From contig JBDHLB010000003.1 in NCBI GenBank assembly GCA_039586095.1, positions 66,969 to 130,968 on the forward strand: 64,000 bases of DNA. Reading direction: 5' to 3'. Positions 53,125 through 62,861 of this stretch are shown piece by piece. The translations under genes were made by a program, and so were the position numbers. Under the pieces are notes generated by a model. The model was not told where the DNA came from. It made no database searches and was given only the letters and a program-made list of their open reading frames with translations. Source of the stretch: JBDHBD01 sp039586095 (GTDB lineage: Bacteria > Gemmatimonadota > Gemmatimonadetes > Palauibacterales > Palauibacteraceae). The stretch's first letter is position 1; each line of letters starts with the position of its first letter.

Positions 53125-53307
53125 GGTGCGCTCCTCTCGGTCTCGGTTGCCGGCAGTGTCCGTAGACGCCCAAGATGACGGCCGTCGTCCGCAGCGCAAC
53201 TACCCGGGTGTGTCGGGGGAGTGCCTCGGCCGGAAGGGCGAGAGCAGCGGGCCGGCGCGTCAGTGGTCACGGCGGCACAAGCGGAGTTCGAAGAGGTACA
53301 CGTAGCC

Positions 53308-54462
53308 ATGGATTTTCTCGGGATCAAGATTTCGGCAGCGGATGTCCAGCTGTGGCTGGAGCAGGCGTGGGCGTTCGCGGGTCCGCGTCTGCTGACAACC
53401 GTCGGTATCGCGGGCGGCGCCTTCGTGGCGTACTGGATCGGCAAGCGGGTACTCGATCGCGTCTGTCGGCTCGTGACCCGCACCGCGTCGAGAATAGACG
53501 ACATGGTCGCCCGGCTCGTACAGCGGACGTTCGTGATGTCCGTCATCTTCTGGACCATCTGGAGGCTCACGTATATCTGGACGATGACCGTAGCCGCGGA
53601 CTTCGTCGCCGCCGCGTGGATCGTCGCCTTGAGCCTGCCCGCCGGCCAGTTCGTGGTCGATCTCATGACCCTCGTCGAGCGTCGGTTGGTCACCCGGACC
53701 GCGACCGCGCTCGACGATACGGCGCTCCCGATGATCAACAAGGTGATCCGATTCCTCGTCATCGGCCTGGGCGTGCTCCTGGCTCTGCAATACCTGAACG
53801 TGAATGTCGCGCCGCTGATGGCCGGCGCCGGCGTCGCCGGGCTGGCCGTATCGCTGGCTGCCCGGGACACGCTCTCCAACCTGATCGCAGGCGTGCTGCT
53901 GATCATCGACCGACCGTTCCACGTCGGCGACCGGATCGAGCTGTGGAGCGCGCCTCTGGAGACGGGGACGTGGGGAGACGTGGTGGAGATCGGATTGCGG
54001 GCGACGACCATCCGCAATCCGGATAACCTCATCATGGTAATCCCGAACAACGAGATCATGCGGCGCGACATCGTGAACTACACGGCATCGGGCTCACACA
54101 TCCGGTTGCGGATTCCGATCGGGATCGCGTTCGACGCGGACGAGAACCTGGCTAAGGAGCTCATCCTGCAGGCAGCTCGCGAAACCGAGGGCGTCAAGGA
54201 GACACCCGACCCATTGGTCATCGTTCGCAGTTTCGGGCAATCGGAGGTGCAGCTGCAGCTCCGGGTGTGGATCAAGCAGGCCAGAGAGCGGCGAGCGATC
54301 TCGGATGCGATCACCGGCCGCGTGCGTCAGCTGTTCCAGGAGCACGGAGTCGAGATTCCGTACCCGAAGCGCGATATCTACGTCCGATCGGTTCCCCCAT
54401 CGGGGACGGCGGCCGCGCCCGAGTCACGCCCCGACGCGCCGGGCGGAGAGCCCTGGGAGTGA
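53308..54462 (+). CDS. MscS family mechanosensitive channel, larger type
   Basis: A 384-residue protein with about five membrane helices (about 25-160), then the pore and MscS beta domain: LMAGAGVAGLAVSLAARDTL near 170, NLIAGVLLIIDRPFHVGDRI near 190, NPDNLIMVIPNNEIMRRDIV near 233, and an alpha/beta C-terminal domain. The ATG at 53308 precedes the family-like start. The stop overlaps the following amidohydrolase-like gene (GTGA), so they are cotranscribed. It lies divergently to the CopG-like gene across 183 bases. Confidence 0.9.
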   Translation: MDFLGIKISAADVQLWLEQAWAFAGPRLLTTVGIAGGAFVAYWIGKRVLDRVCRLVTRTASRIDDMVARLVQRTFVMSVIFWTIWRLTYIWTMTVAADFVAAAWIVALSLPAGQFVVDLMTLVERRLVTRTATALDDTALPMINKVIRFLVIGLGVLLALQYLNVNVAPLMAGAGVAGLAVSLAARDTLSNLIAGVLLIIDRPFHVGDRIELWSAPLETGTWGDVVEIGLRATTIRNPDNLIMVIPNNEIMRRDIVNYTASGSHIRLRIPIGIAFDADENLAKELILQAARETEGVKETPDPLVIVRSFGQSEVQLQLRVWIKQARERRAISDAITGRVRQLFQEHGVEIPYPKRDIYVRSVPPSGTAAAPESRPDAPGGEPWE

Positions 54463-55892
54463 ACGCTTTGCCCACGCCGCTCCTCCGCCTGTGCCGGGTC
54501 CTGGGCCCACTGGCGCTTCTCGGATGCGTCGGCCTCTCGCCGCTCGACGCTCAGCAAACGCAGGAGCGCGAACGACTGCCCTTCGTGCGCGACGCTTTTC
54601 TTCTGCGCGGAGCCACGCTGATCGACGGACGCGGGGGACCGCCCCGGGAGAACACGGCCCTTCTCATCTACAACGGCCGCATTCAGGCCGTGGGCCAGCA
54701 GGAGCGGATGCTGCTTCCCGAGGGCACGCAGGTGGTCGAGCTTGAAGGGAAGTACGTCCTGCCCGGCTTCGTGGACACGCGTGCCGTGCCGCGGGACGCG
54801 GCGTCCATGCAGGCACTCCTGTTCAACGGGATCACGGCCGTGCTGAGCCTGGGTCCCGCCGCGAGTGACGGAACGGTGGAGACCGTGGAACGTGGCGGTG
54901 GCCCGGGACCCCGTATCTTCCTGGCCGGCCCTCCTCTGGATGAAGTACCGGGGCTCGTGCCGGGCGCGACACTCATCCGCGATGAGGAGGAAGCGCGAGC
55001 CGCCGTCCGTTTGCAGAAGGACGCGGGCACCGACTTAGTGCAGCTCTACCGGGGGCTTTCCCCTCCGCTGGTCCGGGCGGCTGTCGACGAGGCGCACGCG
55101 CGCGACATGTCGGTGATCGGCGACCTGGAGACGACCAGCTGGATCGAGGCGGCGAGGTTCGGCATCGACGTGCTTCGTCCGATCGTGTCGCGCAACCCCG
55201 ACCTGCTGCCCGCCGATACGAGAGGCGAGTATCGATTGGATTGGGAAGCCGGCGAAGCCCAGCGGGTCCTCGGATGGCTCGAGCGCGTCGAGCCCGAGGG
55301 AGAGGCATTCGACGACGCACTGGGCGCGTTGCTCGGAACGGACGTGACGGTCGAGCCGTCGCTCGTCTCGATCGAATCGACTCTGTTCTGTGGCCATCCG
55401 GACTACCCGGCTCCCGCCGATGGCCAGCTGTGGTGGTTGGACGACGCCGCCGGGAGCGTCGCCGCCGAGTGCATCAACGAGGAGGGCTTTCTTGCGCGAG
55501 CCAGCGAGGCGTGGCCGGCAGCGTTGCGGCTCACGTCCGTGCTGCACGAACAGGGTGTGCGGCTGCTGGCCGGATCAGACAGTCCACTGACGCACCTTCC
55601 GCCGGGCACCGCCTACCAGCGCGAGCTCGAGCTGCTCGCCCGGGCGGGCATCCCGCCGCTCGAAGTCCTGAGCATCGCCACACGGAACGGCGCCATCGCC
55701 CTCGGCCGGCTACACGAGATGGGAACGATAGAGGTCGGAAAGAGGGCCGACCTCGTGCTGCTCGGGGGCAATCCCCTGGAGGACATTGGGGCGACCCGGG
55801 ACGTCCTGTGGGTCATGTTGGAGGGCGACGTGTTCGTGGTCGATCGGGGAGAAGGCGATCGGGAGCAGGAGGAGGGCGAAGAGGCGCACTAG
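54459..55892 (+). CDS. Amidohydrolase-like secreted protein lacking metal-binding residues
   Basis: A 477-residue protein with signal peptide (about 5-32, possible lipobox LLGC). The fold is that of metal-dependent amidohydrolases: LRGATLIDGRGGPPRENTAL, then GKYVLPGFVDTRAVPRDA, and C-terminal ATRNGAIALGRLHEMGTIEV with GKRADLVLLGGNPL. The HxH motif expected after GFVDT is RAV (108-110), the His expected in the A-H-x-R-x-x-x-V-x-x-H segment is Asp222 (VIGDLE), and the later EH is RPI. Only the final Asp (AGSDSP) remains. It is probably a non-catalytic member or binds another ligand. It starts at a GTG overlapping the mscS stop. Confidence 0.8.
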   Translation: MNALPTPLLRLCRVLGPLALLGCVGLSPLDAQQTQERERLPFVRDAFLLRGATLIDGRGGPPRENTALLIYNGRIQAVGQQERMLLPEGTQVVELEGKYVLPGFVDTRAVPRDAASMQALLFNGITAVLSLGPAASDGTVETVERGGGPGPRIFLAGPPLDEVPGLVPGATLIRDEEEARAAVRLQKDAGTDLVQLYRGLSPPLVRAAVDEAHARDMSVIGDLETTSWIEAARFGIDVLRPIVSRNPDLLPADTRGEYRLDWEAGEAQRVLGWLERVEPEGEAFDDALGALLGTDVTVEPSLVSIESTLFCGHPDYPAPADGQLWWLDDAAGSVAAECINEEGFLARASEAWPAALRLTSVLHEQGVRLLAGSDSPLTHLPPGTAYQRELELLARAGIPPLEVLSIATRNGAIALGRLHEMGTIEVGKRADLVLLGGNPLEDIGATRDVLWVMLEGDVFVVDRGEGDREQEEGEEAH

Positions 55893-55895
55893 GCC

Positions 55896-56606
55896 TCAGG
55901 CGGCCTGTCCCTTCTCCTCGTCGGTCGGACAGTACAGGTCCCGTCGGCGCTCCAGATCGTGCGCCACCGCCGCCTTGAAGCCTCGCTCGCCCGCCTCCGC
56001 CAGCAGCTTCTCCCGGTAGGCGGCGATGTCTATGAGTTCCAGTCGCAGCCGTGCCGTCCGAAAGAGGCGTGGGAACCGCTCCCCCGGGGCATGGATGTGG
56101 TGCAGGCCCCCGCTGTAGACCATGAGCATGTCACCGCTCGGGATACCGAGCAGGATGTCGGCGATGCCCCCGCGCACCGTCATCGGGTGGCCGTGAAGAT
56201 CCAGTCCGGTGGGCCGCTTCATACGCCCTTCGGGCATGATGACGATCAGCGCATCCGGGTCGTCGATTCGCTTCAGAACCTCCGTCCACGTGTGGTCCCG
56301 GGCGCGGGTGATCGATACCACGTTGTGCCCGACCAGGCGAAAGAAGCGGCCGACGAACGGTCGGGCCAGCGTCTTCTGGGCCACAGGGACCACACCACTC
56401 CGAGACATCTTTCGGAGCAGCTGGTTGGGCGCGGCACCGACGAAGATCGGTTCGAAGAGACTCGTGTGGTTGAGCAGAGCCATGACACGGAGGTTCTCCC
56501 ACGGGACCTCCGGCTCCGCTTCGATCCATTGCCGATCGAAGCGCCAGAAGACCTTGCTCGCGCACTTGATGAGCAAGAGAAGCAGATATACAAGGTAGCT
56601 GCGCAT
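55896..56606 (-). CDS. PlsC-like 1-acylglycerol-phosphate acyltransferase family protein
   Basis: A 236-residue protein with an N-terminal membrane helix (1-17). The acyltransferase motifs are NHTSLFEP near 46 (NHxxxxE rather than HxxxxD) and MPEGRMKRPTG near 128. The family acylates lysophosphatidate or related lipids at the membrane. It ends three bases from the convergent amidohydrolase-like gene. The glutamate in place of the usual Asp in motif I occurs in some distant members, so substrate and activity are less certain. Confidence 0.78.
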   Translation of the reverse strand: MRSYLVYLLLLLIKCASKVFWRFDRQWIEAEPEVPWENLRVMALLNHTSLFEPIFVGAAPNQLLRKMSRSGVVPVAQKTLARPFVGRFFRLVGHNVVSITRARDHTWTEVLKRIDDPDALIVIMPEGRMKRPTGLDLHGHPMTVRGGIADILLGIPSGDMLMVYSGGLHHIHAPGERFPRLFRTARLRLELIDIAAYREKLLAEAGERGFKAAVAHDLERRRDLYCPTDEEKGQAA

Positions 56607-56732
56607 GGCGACCAGAAGAGTGAACCGTCCGGCGACCCCGGGTCAAGCCGCCCCCGCCGTGGATGGCTCGCCGGGGCACACCGATGAGGCACCGGTAGCG
56701 CACCGGCTGCATGTCCCTCTATCTTGGCGGCC

Positions 56733-57062
56733 ATGATTCCTCAGACGTTGTTCGCCATTCTGCAGGTGCCCGTGGCGCCGATCGACGTCACCTCGGTCGT
56801 CGCGGTGATCATGGGTATACTGGTGATCCTCATCCCGATCTCGGGACTCACGGCCCGCTTCGCCCTCAAGCCCATCGCCGAGGCGGTAGCGCGGATGCGC
56901 GAGGCGCAGGGGGCATCGCAGGCGCTCGGTCTCGTGGAGCAGCGGCTTGCGCTTCTCGAGCAGCAGATGTCGAACCTGGAGTCCGACATGAAACGCATCG
57001 AGGACGTGACCGAGTTCGACAGACAACTCCGCTCGGGATCCCAGGAGACCGAAGAGGCGTAG
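56733..57062 (+). CDS. Small membrane protein with C-terminal coiled coil
   Basis: A 109-residue protein: one hydrophobic helix (about 15-43, VTSVVAVIMGILVILIPISG) followed by a long amphipathic helix with heptads (SQALGLVEQRLALLEQQMSN, LESDMKRIEDVTEF). The ATG at 56733 was chosen over a TTG at 56724. It may be a membrane scaffold. No family is recognised. It lies 193 bases upstream of the MBL hydrolase gene. Confidence 0.6.
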   Translation: MIPQTLFAILQVPVAPIDVTSVVAVIMGILVILIPISGLTARFALKPIAEAVARMREAQGASQALGLVEQRLALLEQQMSNLESDMKRIEDVTEFDRQLRSGSQETEEA

Positions 57063-57255
57063 TCTTCGCACGGGACTGCAGTACAGGCGGTGGAGCCGGC
57101 GTGTCCGGATTCGCCGCACGAGCCAGCCCGCTGTACTCGATCATCACGCAAAACGATCGGCACGGAAAAGGAATCGAGTTCGGCCCTCAGGGCCCTCGTT
57201 CCAGGAACCGCGGCTCCCGACGGACCGCGTTCACGCACTACGACGGAGGTAGAGA

Positions 57256-58227
57256 ATGAAGCGCATCAGGAGCACCGGGGTCACTGCCGGACTGACGGGA
57301 GTCCTCGTCGGCCTGGGACTGTTGGCGACCGGATCGCCGACGTCCGCCCAGCAGGACTTTTCGAGCGTGCAGATCGAGGCCACGCACGTGGCCGGCAACG
57401 TCTATATGCTGACCGGGCAGGGCGGAAACATGGCCGTGTCGGTCGGGCCGGACGGTGCGCTGCTCGTCGACGACCAGTTCGCACCGCTCGCCGACAAGAT
57501 TCGCGCGGCGATGGCCGAGCTGGGGCAGGGCTCGGGGGCCGAGCTGCGCTTCGTGCTCAACACGCACTGGCACGGCGACCACACGGGTGGGAACGTGGAG
57601 TTCGGCCCGGAGGCGCCGATCATCTCACATGACAACGTGCGAAAGCGTCTCTCCAGTCCCCAGCAGCTGTTCGGTCGTGTGATCGAGCCGATCGGTCCCG
57701 CGGGGCTGCCGGTGATCACGTTCGGCGAGTCGGTCTCCATCCACTTCAACGGGGAGGAGATCCGCGCCATCCATGTCCCTCACGGTCATACGGACGGTGA
57801 CGCCGTGATCTTCTTCACCGATGCGAACGTAGTTCATCTGGGCGACGATTTCTTCGCCGGGCGATTTCCCTTCGTCGACCTGGAGTCGGGGGGTAGCGTG
57901 CCAGGTCTTACGCGCGGGATCGCCTCCCTCCTCGAGAAGCTTCCCGAGGACGCACAGCTGATCCCGGGACACGGTTCTCTATCCAGCGTCGAGGATCTGC
58001 GCGAGTACCACGGCATGCTGGTAGAAACCTCGGCCATCGTCCAGAAGCGGATCGACGCCGGCGCAACGCGCGATGAGGCGATCGCCGAAGGCCTGCCGGC
58101 CGGATGGGAAGAGTGGGGCAGCGGCTTCATCGATCAGGAACGTTGGCTGGGCATCGTGTACGACAGCCTGACCAGCGAGCACGAGCACGGCGAAGATCAC
58201 CAACACGACGCCGAGCACGAGCATTAG
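57256..58227 (+). CDS. Secreted metallo-beta-lactamase-fold hydrolase with His-rich tail
   Basis: A 323-residue protein with signal peptide (cleavage near residue 31, SAQQ). The MBL metal motifs are complete: THWHGDH (His104, His106, Asp108, His109), HGH (His178) and GDDFFAG, followed by IPGHG. A C-terminal tail (SEHEHGEDHQHDAEHEH) is rich in His and acidic residues and could bind or store metal for the active site. This subgroup (quinoprotein-relay/SoxH-like) has diverse hydrolase activities; the substrate is not predictable. GGAGG lies nine bases before the ATG. It ends 51 bases before sucA. Confidence 0.87.
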   Translation: MKRIRSTGVTAGLTGVLVGLGLLATGSPTSAQQDFSSVQIEATHVAGNVYMLTGQGGNMAVSVGPDGALLVDDQFAPLADKIRAAMAELGQGSGAELRFVLNTHWHGDHTGGNVEFGPEAPIISHDNVRKRLSSPQQLFGRVIEPIGPAGLPVITFGESVSIHFNGEEIRAIHVPHGHTDGDAVIFFTDANVVHLGDDFFAGRFPFVDLESGGSVPGLTRGIASLLEKLPEDAQLIPGHGSLSSVEDLREYHGMLVETSAIVQKRIDAGATRDEAIAEGLPAGWEEWGSGFIDQERWLGIVYDSLTSEHEHGEDHQHDAEHEH

Positions 58228-58278
58228 AGCGCGCCGGGCGGCCACCAGGTCGGCAGGCCGAAACAAGCAGGCGGACGA

Positions 58279-61143
58279 GTGAGCGATAGTGGAAACGGGG
58301 CGGGCGACGGACGTGGCGCGCCGCCGAACCTGACAGCGGACGGTTACAACGCCGGGTACGCGGAGCGCCTGCAAGAGCGCGCGCTGCGGGAGCGTGGGCT
58401 GGTGCCGCCTTCACTGGCGGCGTGGCCTGTGGCCGCGGTCCCGTCTGCCGCGCCCGTCCCTCCCTCCGCGGCGGAAGGGCCACCGCCGGAGGCACCCGTC
58501 CTCGCTGTGAAGGGAGAGGAACGTCTCCGACTGGCGGCCATCGCCGGCGCCCTCGTGGAAGCCTACCGCGCTTACGGCCACCTGGCGGCGAAGATCGATC
58601 CGCTCGGCTCGGAGCCACCCGGTCACCCCATGCTGGATCCCGGCTTTTACGGAGTGATGCGAGACGATCTCGCCTCGCTTCCGGCGTCGGCCGTCCAGCT
58701 GGAGCACCTCGGAGACACGGTAGGCGAGGTGCTCGATCGGCTCGAGCGCGTGTACTGCGGCCCGATCGGCTACGAGCTCGACCACGTCGAGAACCCGGCG
58801 GAACGCGATTGGCTGGTCGAATCGATCGAGTCGAATCGTCACAGCCGCTCCCTGGAGGCCGACGAAGGACGCGCGCTCCTGCAACGGCTGACCGAGGTCG
58901 AGGGCCTCGAGCAGTTCCTGCATCGCTCGTATCTGGGGATGAAGCGCTTCTCGATCGAGGGCCTGGATATGCTGGTTCCGATGCTGGACCACGTCCTGAC
59001 ACGCGCGTCCCAGTATTGCGTGAAGCAGGCGTTCCTCGGCATGGCCCACCGGGGGCGGCTCAACGTGCTCGCGCACATCATCGGCATCTCCTACGAGTCG
59101 ATTCTGGCCGAGTTCGAGGAAGAGACGTCGCGCGGGATCCAGACGGCGTTGCCCGAGCTCGGGTCGGGCGATGTGAAGTATCACATCGGGGCGCGCGCGC
59201 GGGTCAGCTCGGAGCAGCTGGACGTGGAGGTGCACCTGGCCCCCAACCCGAGCCATCTGGAGCACGTCGACCCCGTCGTGCTCGGAATGGCGCGGGGTGC
59301 CCGCTATGTGGAGCACTCCGGTGACCCGGAGTGCATGCTCCCGATCCTGATCCATGGGGATGCGTCGTTCGCGGCACAGGGAGTCGTGGCGGAGACGCTG
59401 AACCTGTCCCGGCTGCGGGCCTACGAGACGGGCGGCACGATCCACCTCATCGCCAACAACCAGCTCGGGTTCACCACGATGCCGAGCGAGGGTCGCTCGA
59501 CGCGGTACGCGAGCGATCTGGCGCTGGGCTTCCGCATGCCCGTTGTCCATGTGAACGCGGACGAGCCCGAAGCGTGTCTCGCGGCGGTGCGTCTCGCGGT
59601 CGACTATCGCTTCCAGTTCGGTCAGGATCTGGTCATCGACCTGGTGGGCTATCGACGCTACGGCCACAACGAGGGCGACGAGCCGGGCTTCACGCAGCCC
59701 CGCATGTACGATCTGATCAAGGATCACCCCACGGTGCGGACCCGATGGGCCGATCGCCTGATCGAGGCGGGAACGATCACCCGCGACGACGAGCGGGCCA
59801 TGAGCGAGGCTCTCGTCGAGACCCTCGCCAATGCGCGAGAGGAGATTCAGGCGGCGCAGCGCGCACGGCTCGAGGCCGCGGACGGCACGCTCGCCCCCCA
59901 TCTCGTCGACGACGAGCCGGAAGCCGAGGAGCAGGAGGAAACGCTCGTCGAGATCGCGGAAGAGGGTCGCGAGCTCTCCACCGGGGTCCCCATCCTTCGC
60001 CTCGAGACGCTGAACGAGGCCATCCATCGCTGGCCGGAAGGCTTCGAGCCGTTCGGGAAGCTCGAGCGCCAGCTTTCCCGCCGTCGTGACTCGCTGCACG
60101 AGGCCCTGGATTGGGGACACGCGGAGGCGCTCGCCCTGGCGAGCCTGCTGACCGACGGCGTGCCGATTCGCTTCACGGGAGAGGACACGGCGCGCGGCAC
60201 CTTCAGCCATCGCCACCTCGTGCTCCACGATGGAAACACGGGCGAGACGTACACCCCGCTGGAGCACCTGACCTCCGATCAGGCCCACTTCCAGGTGGCT
60301 AACAGCCCGCTATCTGAGATCGCCACGCTCGGCTTCGAGTACGGTTTCAGTACGATCGCGCTGGACGCGCTCGTCCTGTGGGAAGCGCAATTCGGCGACT
60401 TCGCCAACGTAGGCCAGGCGATCATCGATCAGTTCATCAGCGCAGGCCACACGAAGTGGGGGCAGGAGTCTCGCCTGGTCCTGCTTTTGCCCCACGGCTA
60501 CGAGGGGCAGGGACCGGAGCACTCGAGCGCCCGGCTGGAGAGGTTCCTTCAGCTCGCCGCGCAGGGAAACCTGCGGGTCGTCAACTGCACGACGCCGGCG
60601 CAGTACTTCCACCTGCTCCGGCTCCAGGCCCGGCGACCGGCGCGGAGGCCGCTCATCGTCATGACGCCCAAGAGCCTGCTGCGCCACCCGCGCGCCCGCT
60701 CCTCGGTGGACGAGCTGGCGGAGGGGCGCTTCCGGGCGGTGCTGCCGGACGTGGCAGCCGACGCGGAGCCGGAGCGCATCGATCGGGTGCTGCTGTGCAG
60801 TGGCAAGGTGTTCTATGAGCTCGAGGGCTCGGACGAGCGGAGCGCATCCGAACGATGCGCGGTCGTGCGGCTCGAGCAGCTGTACCCCTTCCCGCGATCA
60901 GGGCTGCAGGCCGTGCTGGGACGCTTCCCGAGTCTCGCGGAGATTCGCTGGGTGCAGGAGGAACCGGCGAACATGGGCGCCTGGCGATTCCTGGCTCCTC
61001 AGCTGCGTCGCGCGGTGCCTGCGGGGGTCGAGATCACCTACGTGGGTCGTGCGGCCAAGGCGAGCCCCGCGGAAGGATACGCCGGTCGCCACGAGATCCG
61101 TCAGCGCAGAATCATCGAGCGCGCCTTTCAGGTGGCCGAATAG
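58279..61143 (+). CDS. sucA: 2-oxoglutarate dehydrogenase E1 component
   Basis: A 954-residue thiamine-diphosphate enzyme of full size. It has the E1o segments MAHRGRLNVLAHIIG near 255, HIGARARVS near 300, GDASFAAQGVVAETLNLS near 360, GHNEGDEPGFTQPRMYDLI near 465 (ThDP/Mg binding) and LLLPHGYEGQGPEHSSARLE near 735. It decarboxylates 2-oxoglutarate and passes the succinyl group to the E2 lipoyl domain in the TCA cycle. The GTG start at 58279 is followed by a variable N terminus; a later start is possible. sucB and lpd are not in the window. The C-terminal part (about 600-954) is the pyrimidine-binding half. Confidence 0.94.
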   Translation: MSDSGNGAGDGRGAPPNLTADGYNAGYAERLQERALRERGLVPPSLAAWPVAAVPSAAPVPPSAAEGPPPEAPVLAVKGEERLRLAAIAGALVEAYRAYGHLAAKIDPLGSEPPGHPMLDPGFYGVMRDDLASLPASAVQLEHLGDTVGEVLDRLERVYCGPIGYELDHVENPAERDWLVESIESNRHSRSLEADEGRALLQRLTEVEGLEQFLHRSYLGMKRFSIEGLDMLVPMLDHVLTRASQYCVKQAFLGMAHRGRLNVLAHIIGISYESILAEFEEETSRGIQTALPELGSGDVKYHIGARARVSSEQLDVEVHLAPNPSHLEHVDPVVLGMARGARYVEHSGDPECMLPILIHGDASFAAQGVVAETLNLSRLRAYETGGTIHLIANNQLGFTTMPSEGRSTRYASDLALGFRMPVVHVNADEPEACLAAVRLAVDYRFQFGQDLVIDLVGYRRYGHNEGDEPGFTQPRMYDLIKDHPTVRTRWADRLIEAGTITRDDERAMSEALVETLANAREEIQAAQRARLEAADGTLAPHLVDDEPEAEEQEETLVEIAEEGRELSTGVPILRLETLNEAIHRWPEGFEPFGKLERQLSRRRDSLHEALDWGHAEALALASLLTDGVPIRFTGEDTARGTFSHRHLVLHDGNTGETYTPLEHLTSDQAHFQVANSPLSEIATLGFEYGFSTIALDALVLWEAQFGDFANVGQAIIDQFISAGHTKWGQESRLVLLLPHGYEGQGPEHSSARLERFLQLAAQGNLRVVNCTTPAQYFHLLRLQARRPARRPLIVMTPKSLLRHPRARSSVDELAEGRFRAVLPDVAADAEPERIDRVLLCSGKVFYELEGSDERSASERCAVVRLEQLYPFPRSGLQAVLGRFPSLAEIRWVQEEPANMGAWRFLAPQLRRAVPAGVEITYVGRAAKASPAEGYAGRHEIRQRRIIERAFQVAE

Positions 61144-61182
61144 AGGTCAGCCGGCGCCCAGATCTGTCGGAGAAGGCGTCAG

Positions 61183-61479
61183 TCAGCCGGTCCAGCGCTT
61201 GACCGTCCGCTTCATGTCGGCCAGCTCGCTGACGATCTTCTGATGAAACTCCTCGATCTCGTCGGACGCCCCGTTCTGCTTCAGCTCGGACAGCCGATCC
61301 TTCGCCCGATCGTACTTCGCGTCCAATCGGGCGATCATCGCTTTCATCCGAACTTTGGTGGCGGCCTTGGCGTCCCCGAGATCGTCACGCATCACGTCCG
61401 CTCGCTCGCGGAACTTCTCCAGCGCGGCCTCGGCCCGCTCGAGCAGCGAATCGACTTCCGCCGAGGGTTCATCCATCAT
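61183..61479 (-). CDS. Small coiled-coil protein of unknown function
   Basis: A 98-residue Glu/Lys/Ala-rich protein predicted as almost all helix (LLERAEAALEKFRERADVMR, KAMIARLDAKYDRAKDRLSE). GAGGAAAG precedes the tandem ATGs at 61479 and 61476. There is no signal peptide or membrane segment. It is similar in character to small cytoplasmic stress or scaffold proteins; no family assigned. It converges with sucA and is followed upstream by the actF operon end. Confidence 0.65.
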   Translation of the reverse strand: MMDEPSAEVDSLLERAEAALEKFRERADVMRDDLGDAKAATKVRMKAMIARLDAKYDRAKDRLSELKQNGASDEIEEFHQKIVSELADMKRTVKRWTG

Positions 61480-61595
61480 GCTTTCCTCACTCGATACAGC
61501 CGTGGTGGGAGCAACGCCCGGATCTCCGGATCGCACGTCGCAGAGGTATTCATAAACATGCGACGAAAGCGTTGAGGATGCACCCCTTGTGCTCG

Positions 61596-62861
61596 CTACG
61601 GTCCGTGTCCCGCGCTTCCCACCGCGAGGTTGTCACGGATCGGCACCTTCGGGAAAGCGCTGGCAAACAGCGCATAACAGAGGCCGAACAGGCCGACGAA
61701 CCCGATCGAAATCGAGACCTCGGGCCACCCGAGCGGAAGTGAATCACCCTCCCAGACCGAGGGAACGACGAGGGTGTATCGCTCCAGCCAGAAGCCGATC
61801 AGAATCAGCAGCGCGACGAAGGCCAGCCAGCGCGGGTTCATCTTCGGACGTCGTGCGAGCAGGAAAAGGAAGGGAAGGGCGAAGATCAGCACCATCTGCA
61901 GCCAGTAGATCCTCGAGAACATCTCTCCGGTGCGTGGCACGAAGAAGTTCACCTCGCGCGGGATGTTGCCGTACCAGATGACGAGGAACTGCGAGAACCA
62001 CAGATAGGTCCAGAACACGACGAACGCGAACAGCAGTTTGCCGAGGTCGTGGAACTCCCATTGGTCCCACAGGGTGCCGTACACACGCTGGTAGCGTGAT
62101 GCCACCAGCGCTACGAGCGCCAGCAGACACAGCCAGCCGCCCACGAAGAAGTAGGGCCCCCACACGATGCTGATGAATCCGGGCACCAGGGACATGACCA
62201 GATCGTAGGATAGCACCGAGAACACGATGACCCACGTGAGGATCAACGCCGGAGACATCCACGACATCCGTCGCCGGCAGCGCTCCAGTTCCTCTTCGTC
62301 GCCCCGCCAGTTACGCGCCAAGGTACGCGCCAGACTGCGGCGCCAGCCCGTCTGGTGCTCGGCGAACAGCGGAGCATCGGTCCTGAGCGAATGCCACAGG
62401 AAGACGAAGCTCGCCACGTAGAGAATCAGCAGCAAGATTCCGTTTCGCAGGAACACACCGTCGAGGGTAAGCCAGTCGCGGTTCAGATGCTCGGTTTCGA
62501 CTTCACCCAGCCAGGGCAACACGTACTCCGCGCCCAGGTAGAGCAGCACGAAAAGAATGAAGGAGACCGGAAGGAACGCGCCCGCCGCCTCGGCGACGCG
62601 CCGGAAGCCCATGCCCCAGTGTCCTTTGGCGGCCTGCAGGATCGCCCCGAACACGACCCCGGCCATGGCGAGAGATGTCCAGAACAGGAAGTTCGTCCAC
62701 ACGCTCAGCCAGGCTCGCTGCGGCGCGGGTCCAATGGTCAGGAAGAAGCCCAGCAGCCCGAGCGCGAGCGCGAACAGGCAGAGGCCCAGCCAGCGGCCGG
62801 AGATTCCGCCCAGCGTAGCGAGCGCCTGCTCCGGCGTCCGCCGCATCCTCGGGGCCCTCAT
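61596..62861 (-). CDS. actF: Alternative Complex III integral membrane subunit ActF
   Basis: A 421-residue protein with about ten membrane helices, of the NrfD/ActC-like family that builds the quinol site of Alternative Complex III. Recognisable parts are HWGMGFRRVAEAAGAFLPVS near 80, RRRMSWMSPALILTWVIVFS near 195 and IWYGNIPREVNFFVPRTGEM near 300. The complex passes electrons from quinol to cytochrome c or a coupled oxidase. The start overlaps the actE stop by four bases, so it is the last gene of the operon in view. Confidence 0.88.
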   Translation of the reverse strand: MRAPRMRRTPEQALATLGGISGRWLGLCLFALALGLLGFFLTIGPAPQRAWLSVWTNFLFWTSLAMAGVVFGAILQAAKGHWGMGFRRVAEAAGAFLPVSFILFVLLYLGAEYVLPWLGEVETEHLNRDWLTLDGVFLRNGILLLILYVASFVFLWHSLRTDAPLFAEHQTGWRRSLARTLARNWRGDEEELERCRRRMSWMSPALILTWVIVFSVLSYDLVMSLVPGFISIVWGPYFFVGGWLCLLALVALVASRYQRVYGTLWDQWEFHDLGKLLFAFVVFWTYLWFSQFLVIWYGNIPREVNFFVPRTGEMFSRIYWLQMVLIFALPFLFLLARRPKMNPRWLAFVALLILIGFWLERYTLVVPSVWEGDSLPLGWPEVSISIGFVGLFGLCYALFASAFPKVPIRDNLAVGSAGHGP

